This document shows, in pieces, positions 35,204-37,760 of a DNA stretch of 37,760 nucleotides. The first letter of the stretch is position 1. Every line of letters begins with the position of its first letter. The position numbers and the translations under genes were made by a program. Source of the DNA: an uncultured Ruminococcus sp. (GTDB lineage Bacteria > Bacillota > Clostridia > Oscillospirales > Ruminococcaceae); NCBI GenBank assembly GCA_949283135.1, contig CASDRM010000041.1:1-37760 (forward strand), written 5' to 3'. The notes below the pieces were generated by a model that saw only the letters and a program-made list of their open reading frames with translations, searched no databases and had not been told where the DNA came from.

Positions 35204-36169
35204 ATGTTAGAAAAAATTGAAAAGCCGGATATAGAAACAGTCGAGCTCAAGAGCAACGGAACCTACGGAAAGTTTGTTTTGGAGCCCTTGGAGCGTGGCT
35301 ACGGCACGACTATAGGCAACAGCCTTAGGCGTGTATTGCTTTCATCTCTCCCCGGTGTAGCCGTCACATCCATCAAGATAGACGGCGTACAGCACGAATT
35401 ATCCACAATTCCGGGCGTTAAGGAGGATGTCTCTGAGATTGTTCTCAATCTCAAGGGCTTGACAGCAAAGCTCTACTGTGACGGACCAAAGACGGTTTAT
35501 ATAGAAGCCGAGGGCGAGTGCGAGGTAACTGCGGGAGACATCAAGACCGATTCAGAGGTCGAGATACTTGTTCCCGACATGCACATCGCAACGCTTGATA
35601 CCGGCGCGAAGCTTTACATGGAGATAGTTTTGGACAAGGGACGCGGATATGTCTCCGCCGAGAAGAACAAGGCTATAATGGTCAACGCCCCGATAGGCGT
35701 TATAGCGGTAGACAGTATTTACACCCCTGTTCTGAAGGTAAACTACACCGTAGAGAACACCAGAGTCGGACAGATAACCGACTACGACAAGCTCACCTTA
35801 GAGGTATGGACCGACGGCGTAATTTCCGCCAAAGAGGCCGTATCCATGGCAGCCAAACTCCTCAACGAGCATCTGAATTTGTTCATCAACCTGTCTGAAG
35901 AGACAAGTGTGGACGAAATTCTGGCTGAGAAAGACAACAAGTCCAAGGACAAGGTTCTTGAGATGACCATTGAGGAACTTGACTTGTCGGTTAGATCCTT
36001 CAACTGTCTCAAGAGAGCGGGAATAAACACCGTCAACGACCTGATTGAGAAGTCTGAGGAAGAAATGATGAAGGTACGAAACCTCGGTAAGAAGTCATTT
36101 GACGAGGTAAAGGAGAAGCTCGCTTCCCTTGGTCTCGAGATGAGCTACGACGAGGACATAACGAAGTAA
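35204..36169 (+). CDS. rpoA: RNA polymerase alpha subunit
   Basis: A 321-residue subunit: the N-terminal domain (to about residue 230) dimerises and assembles the core enzyme, and the C-terminal domain binds UP elements and activators. Seen: [41 protein letters not shown]-type opening, a glycine-rich [13 protein letters not shown] loop, and the CTD with [44 protein letters not shown] precedes the ATG. The gene is complete and follows rpsD after a structured 149-nt gap. Confidence 0.98.
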   Translation: MLEKIEKPDIETVELKSNGTYGKFVLEPLERGYGTTIGNSLRRVLLSSLPGVAVTSIKIDGVQHELSTIPGVKEDVSEIVLNLKGLTAKLYCDGPKTVYIEAEGECEVTAGDIKTDSEVEILVPDMHIATLDTGAKLYMEIVLDKGRGYVSAEKNKAIMVNAPIGVIAVDSIYTPVLKVNYTVENTRVGQITDYDKLTLEVWTDGVISAKEAVSMAAKLLNEHLNLFINLSEETSVDEILAEKDNKSKDKVLEMTIEELDLSVRSFNCLKRAGINTVNDLIEKSEEEMMKVRNLGKKSFDEVKEKLASLGLEMSYDEDITK

Positions 36170-36182
36170 GGAGCGAACACCT

Positions 36183-36524
36183 ATGCCAGGAACAAGAAAG
36201 TTGGGCAGAACAAGCGACCAGAGAAGAGCTATGCTCAGAGCGATGGTTACCTTCCTGCTCGAGAATGGTAAGATAGAGACCACTGTTACAAGAGCTAAGG
36301 AAGTTTCCGCCATGGCTGAGAAGATGATAACTCTCGGCAAGTCGGCAGATCTTCACTCGAAGCGTCAGATTTACGCTTATGTCACTAAGGAAGACGTTTC
36401 AAAGAAGCTCATTGACGAAATTGCACCGAAGTATGCTGACCGCAACGGCGGCTACACAAGGATCATCAAGGTAGGTCCCAGACGCGGCGACGCTGCTGAG
36501 ATGGCAGTTATCCAGCTTGTGTGA
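36183..36524 (+). CDS. rplQ: 50S ribosomal protein L17 (bL17)
   Basis: A 113-residue protein and the last gene of the ribosomal run. Seen: [49 protein letters not shown] and the C-terminal [25 protein letters not shown]. The ATG is preceded by AAGGAG inside the gap. A terminator follows 18 nt after the stop, which closes the operon. Confidence 0.98.
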   Translation: MPGTRKLGRTSDQRRAMLRAMVTFLLENGKIETTVTRAKEVSAMAEKMITLGKSADLHSKRQIYAYVTKEDVSKKLIDEIAPKYADRNGGYTRIIKVGPRRGDAAEMAVIQLV

Positions 36525-36541
36525 TTTTTGGTTGACATGAA

Positions 36542-36571
36542 AAAAAGCTGTTCCAACAGGGACAGCTTTTT
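36542..36571 (+). terminator. Intrinsic terminator closing the S10-spc-alpha run
   Basis: AAAAAGCTGTTCC, loop AACA, GGGACAGCTTTTT: a 13-bp stem with one G-U position whose 3' strand ends in five T residues. It ends the ribosomal operon right after rplQ. Confidence 0.9.
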
Positions 36572-36609
36572 CTGTATATTGGCGAATAAAGCCCAAGCAC
36601 AGATTAACG

Positions 36610-36638
36610 TTGACATAATTATGAAAATGTGATATGAT
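36610..36638 (+). promoter_or_regulatory. Consensus sigma-A promoter for the last lipoprotein
   Basis: TTGACA at 36610-36615, 17-nt spacer, TATGAT at 36633-36638, a strong vegetative promoter with one mismatch in the -10. It would give a leader of only about 30 nt before the ATG at 36674. Confidence 0.8.
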
Positions 36639-36673
36639 TTAGCTATCGAAGAAATAATGATGGAGCGAAGCAT

Positions 36674-37510
36674 ATGACAAGAATATTTGGCTTATTTTTT
36701 GCGATAATTCTGATTTTTACATTTTGCGCGTGCGAGCGCAGAAACGGCACAAACGAGACGCAGAGCGTCGGAACAGATACTCAGCCGGTGCAGGAGCATG
36801 TTGTAACAACCTTTGTCGCGCCCGCCGAGGAAGTTACTGAGAGCAATGAGACCGGTAGCGTTAAGGATGAGGAAAGCTCTGTGCCGGACGATGAACCGTA
36901 TACATACGAGGTCGAAATAATTGATGACGCCGGCTCCGGAGAACCTGTAAGCTATCAGGATTTAAGGGACGGATATCTTCGCTATTACGACAATCTCTCG
37001 TTTATATCGTATGAGATAGTGTCGGTATACAGCCCCGAGGAAGCGTTCGAGCTTACCGGAGAAGAGGCGTTTACGAGAAGGACTACTCTTTATAACGTTC
37101 ACGTTTATTACGACCACATTCTTGACGAGGAAGTGGACTACAATATGAATATAGCTCATGTGGGAAACACTCAGGAGCAGCTGCTTGGATTTCCGATGTA
37201 TGAGACAGGAATGAGGTTTGCCGCAGCGGTGTTTGGTTCAAGCGACACTTGGCGCGTGCCGGTAGGAGAGCTTGAATTTCTTTTGTTATCCGAAAACGGT
37301 GATGAAATCGCATATCATATAGGTTCTGCACCGGTTTCCGGCACAGATGGCAGCTTGCCGATGAATGATGAGCTTGATGCAGACGAGTGCGAGTTGATGC
37401 TTTCGGCGTCTAATAACCCGATGGTGCTTTCATCAAAGGCACGGGTCGAAGAGCTCGGAGAGTTTATTCGAGGCGACTGGAGTGGCGCAGGGATAGTCGA
37501 AGCGGAATAG
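36674..37510 (+). CDS. Hypothetical acidic lipoprotein
   Basis: A 278-residue exported protein with a signal peptide (hydrophobic residues 5-17) and a lipobox-like FCAC ending at Cys20. An acidic, Thr/Ser/Glu-rich linker extends to about residue 75. The C-terminal domain is acidic with mixed alpha/beta character (for example YEIVSVYSPEEAFELTGEEAF and YNVHVYYDHILDEEVDYNM). I recognise no catalytic motif or family. It is monocistronic with its own strong promoter and a GGAG site upstream. It could be a surface-binding lipoprotein, but no specific role can be read. Confidence 0.7.
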   Translation: MTRIFGLFFAIILIFTFCACERRNGTNETQSVGTDTQPVQEHVVTTFVAPAEEVTESNETGSVKDEESSVPDDEPYTYEVEIIDDAGSGEPVSYQDLRDGYLRYYDNLSFISYEIVSVYSPEEAFELTGEEAFTRRTTLYNVHVYYDHILDEEVDYNMNIAHVGNTQEQLLGFPMYETGMRFAAAVFGSSDTWRVPVGELEFLLLSENGDEIAYHIGSAPVSGTDGSLPMNDELDADECELMLSASNNPMVLSSKARVEELGEFIRGDWSGAGIVEAE

Positions 37511-37558
37511 TCTCTGATTTGCGCCTAAGCATATAAACCTACCGAGCACTTTAAGATA

Positions 37559-37625
37559 AACAAAAACGCCGCGAGTATTCCCGCGACGAAATTGACACTG
37601 ACGAAATTGACACTGGAGCGGATTA
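37559..37625. repeat. Repeat copy 1, including an internal 15-bp tandem duplication
   Basis: This segment matches 37709-37760 exactly for 52 bases, except that copy 1 carries an extra 15 bases: GACGAAATTGACACT occurs twice in tandem at 37585-37599 and 37600-37614. The shared part covers a minus-strand terminator and the 3' end of a tRNA-like sequence. Confidence 0.9.
37561..37588 (-). terminator. Minus-strand intrinsic terminator downstream of the tRNA-like element
   Basis: On the minus strand CGTCGCG, loop GGAATACT, CGCGGCG (7 bp with one G-U) is followed by TTTTTG. It directly follows the 3' CCA of the tRNA-like element on that strand, after a 25-nt spacer. Confidence 0.75.
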
Positions 37626-37676
37626 CGAGGCTCGAACTCGCTGCTTCTGCGCTCATGCCGGGTGAGCTAAATCCGC
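37614..37676 (-). pseudogene. tRNA-Gly-like sequence lacking the anticodon arm
   Basis: On the minus strand, acceptor GCGGATT (37676-37670) pairs perfectly with AATCCGC (37624-37618), the discriminator is T and an encoded CCA follows (37616-37614). The D-arm is GCTC/GAGC with a GG-containing loop; the T-arm is GCGAG, TTCGAGC, CTCGT. U73, the G1-C72 start and this T-arm closely match bacterial tRNA-Gly. Between D-arm and T-arm only nine bases occur (GCAGAAGCA), where about 23 (bases 26-48) are expected, so the anticodon stem-loop is missing. It is 60 nt plus CCA. It is either a decayed duplicate or a non-decoding tRNA-like RNA; no anticodon can be given. Confidence 0.6.
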
Positions 37677-37708
37677 ATATATCAGCCGGAACAAGCGGCA
37701 GTATTGTT

Positions 37709-37760
37709 AACAAAAACGCCGCGAGTATTCCCGCGACGAAATTGACACTGGAGCGGATTA
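37709..37760. repeat. Repeat copy 2, truncated by the window end
   Basis: Copy of 37559-37625 without the 15-bp duplication, 52 bases long and ending at the last base of the window. It contains a second minus-strand terminator (37711-37738), the encoded CCA and the tRNA 3' acceptor strand (37749-37760). Whether the rest of a full tRNA-Gly follows beyond the window is unknown. The two copies start 150 nt apart. Confidence 0.9.
37711..37738 (-). terminator. Minus-strand terminator, second repeat copy
   Basis: Identical hairpin and T-run to the one at 37561-37588. It would end transcription of a tRNA or tRNA-like gene that starts beyond the window end. The spacer between this terminator and the copy 1 tRNA-like sequence (37677-37710) is A/T-rich, with a small GCCG/CGGC hairpin, and shows only weak promoter matches. 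Confidence 0.7.

Noticed and set aside
37614-37676. Alternative reading of the tRNA-like element as a D-armless tRNA with a GCTCA/TGAGC anticodon stem
   Set aside because: That 7-nt loop would lack the conserved U33 and a purine at position 37, while the TAGCTCA..GG..GAGC sequence fits a normal D-arm much better.
37525-37713. A 62-codon minus-strand frame across the repeat region
   Set aside because: It reads through the tRNA-like element and terminator and has no start signals.

Overview
The window is chromosomal DNA of a Gram-positive, low-to-moderate GC Firmicute, most likely a clostridial gut or rumen-type bacterium (Oscillospiraceae/Ruminococcaceae-like). This rests on the strong AGGAGG-type ribosome binding sites, the zinc-ribbon S14, the C-minus S4, the KOW protein between map and infA, the YabP/YabQ sporulation genes, a Pol I that seems to lack a proofreading site, and the many lipoproteins with threonine-rich linkers. 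The family-level placement is inference.

Layout. (1) 1-3775, plus strand: the 3' part of secA (its start lies outside the window) and a DUF1015 gene, ending at a strong shared terminator. (2) 3847-7128, minus strand: a HAD phosphatase and polA. (3) 7129-7475: a divergent promoter region with two extended -10 promoters. (4) 7476-12492, plus strand: a tight cluster for tRNA/rRNA modification and translation fidelity (dusB, a TrmN6-like methyltransferase, rsmI, rimI, tsaD), with a BtuF-like lipoprotein gene at its end. (5) 12540-17403: two tandem paralogous transglutaminase-fold lipoproteins under a near-consensus promoter, then an orphan extracellular solute-binding lipoprotein; terminators follow the second transglutaminase gene and the solute-binding gene. 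(6) 17410-20253: yabP-yabQ behind a sigma-E-like promoter, then divIC/ftsB-like, an S1-domain protein (YabR-like) and a hypothetical lipoprotein. (7) 20350-36571: one long ribosomal run, S10-spc-alpha fused, from rpsJ to rplQ, including secY, adk, map, infA and rpoA. (8) 36610-37510: another hypothetical lipoprotein. (9) 37559-37760: a repeat whose minus strand carries a tRNA-Gly-like sequence without an anticodon arm, followed by an intrinsic terminator; a second copy runs off the window end.

How it works together: most of the window is core information processing. It holds ribosome assembly, tRNA and rRNA modification, protein export (SecA, SecY) and N-terminal processing (Map). A cell-envelope layer of seven predicted membrane or exported products lies between these blocks. 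The least ordinary features are non-coding. The S10 operon has a long structured leader that ends in a perfect intrinsic terminator about 100 nt before rpsJ. At least five further intergenic gaps inside the ribosomal run are unusually long and contain clear hairpins. The tRNA-Gly-like repeat at the end is the strangest element. No mobile element, CRISPR array, phage gene or complete transport operon is visible. No wholly new protein-based system is evident.
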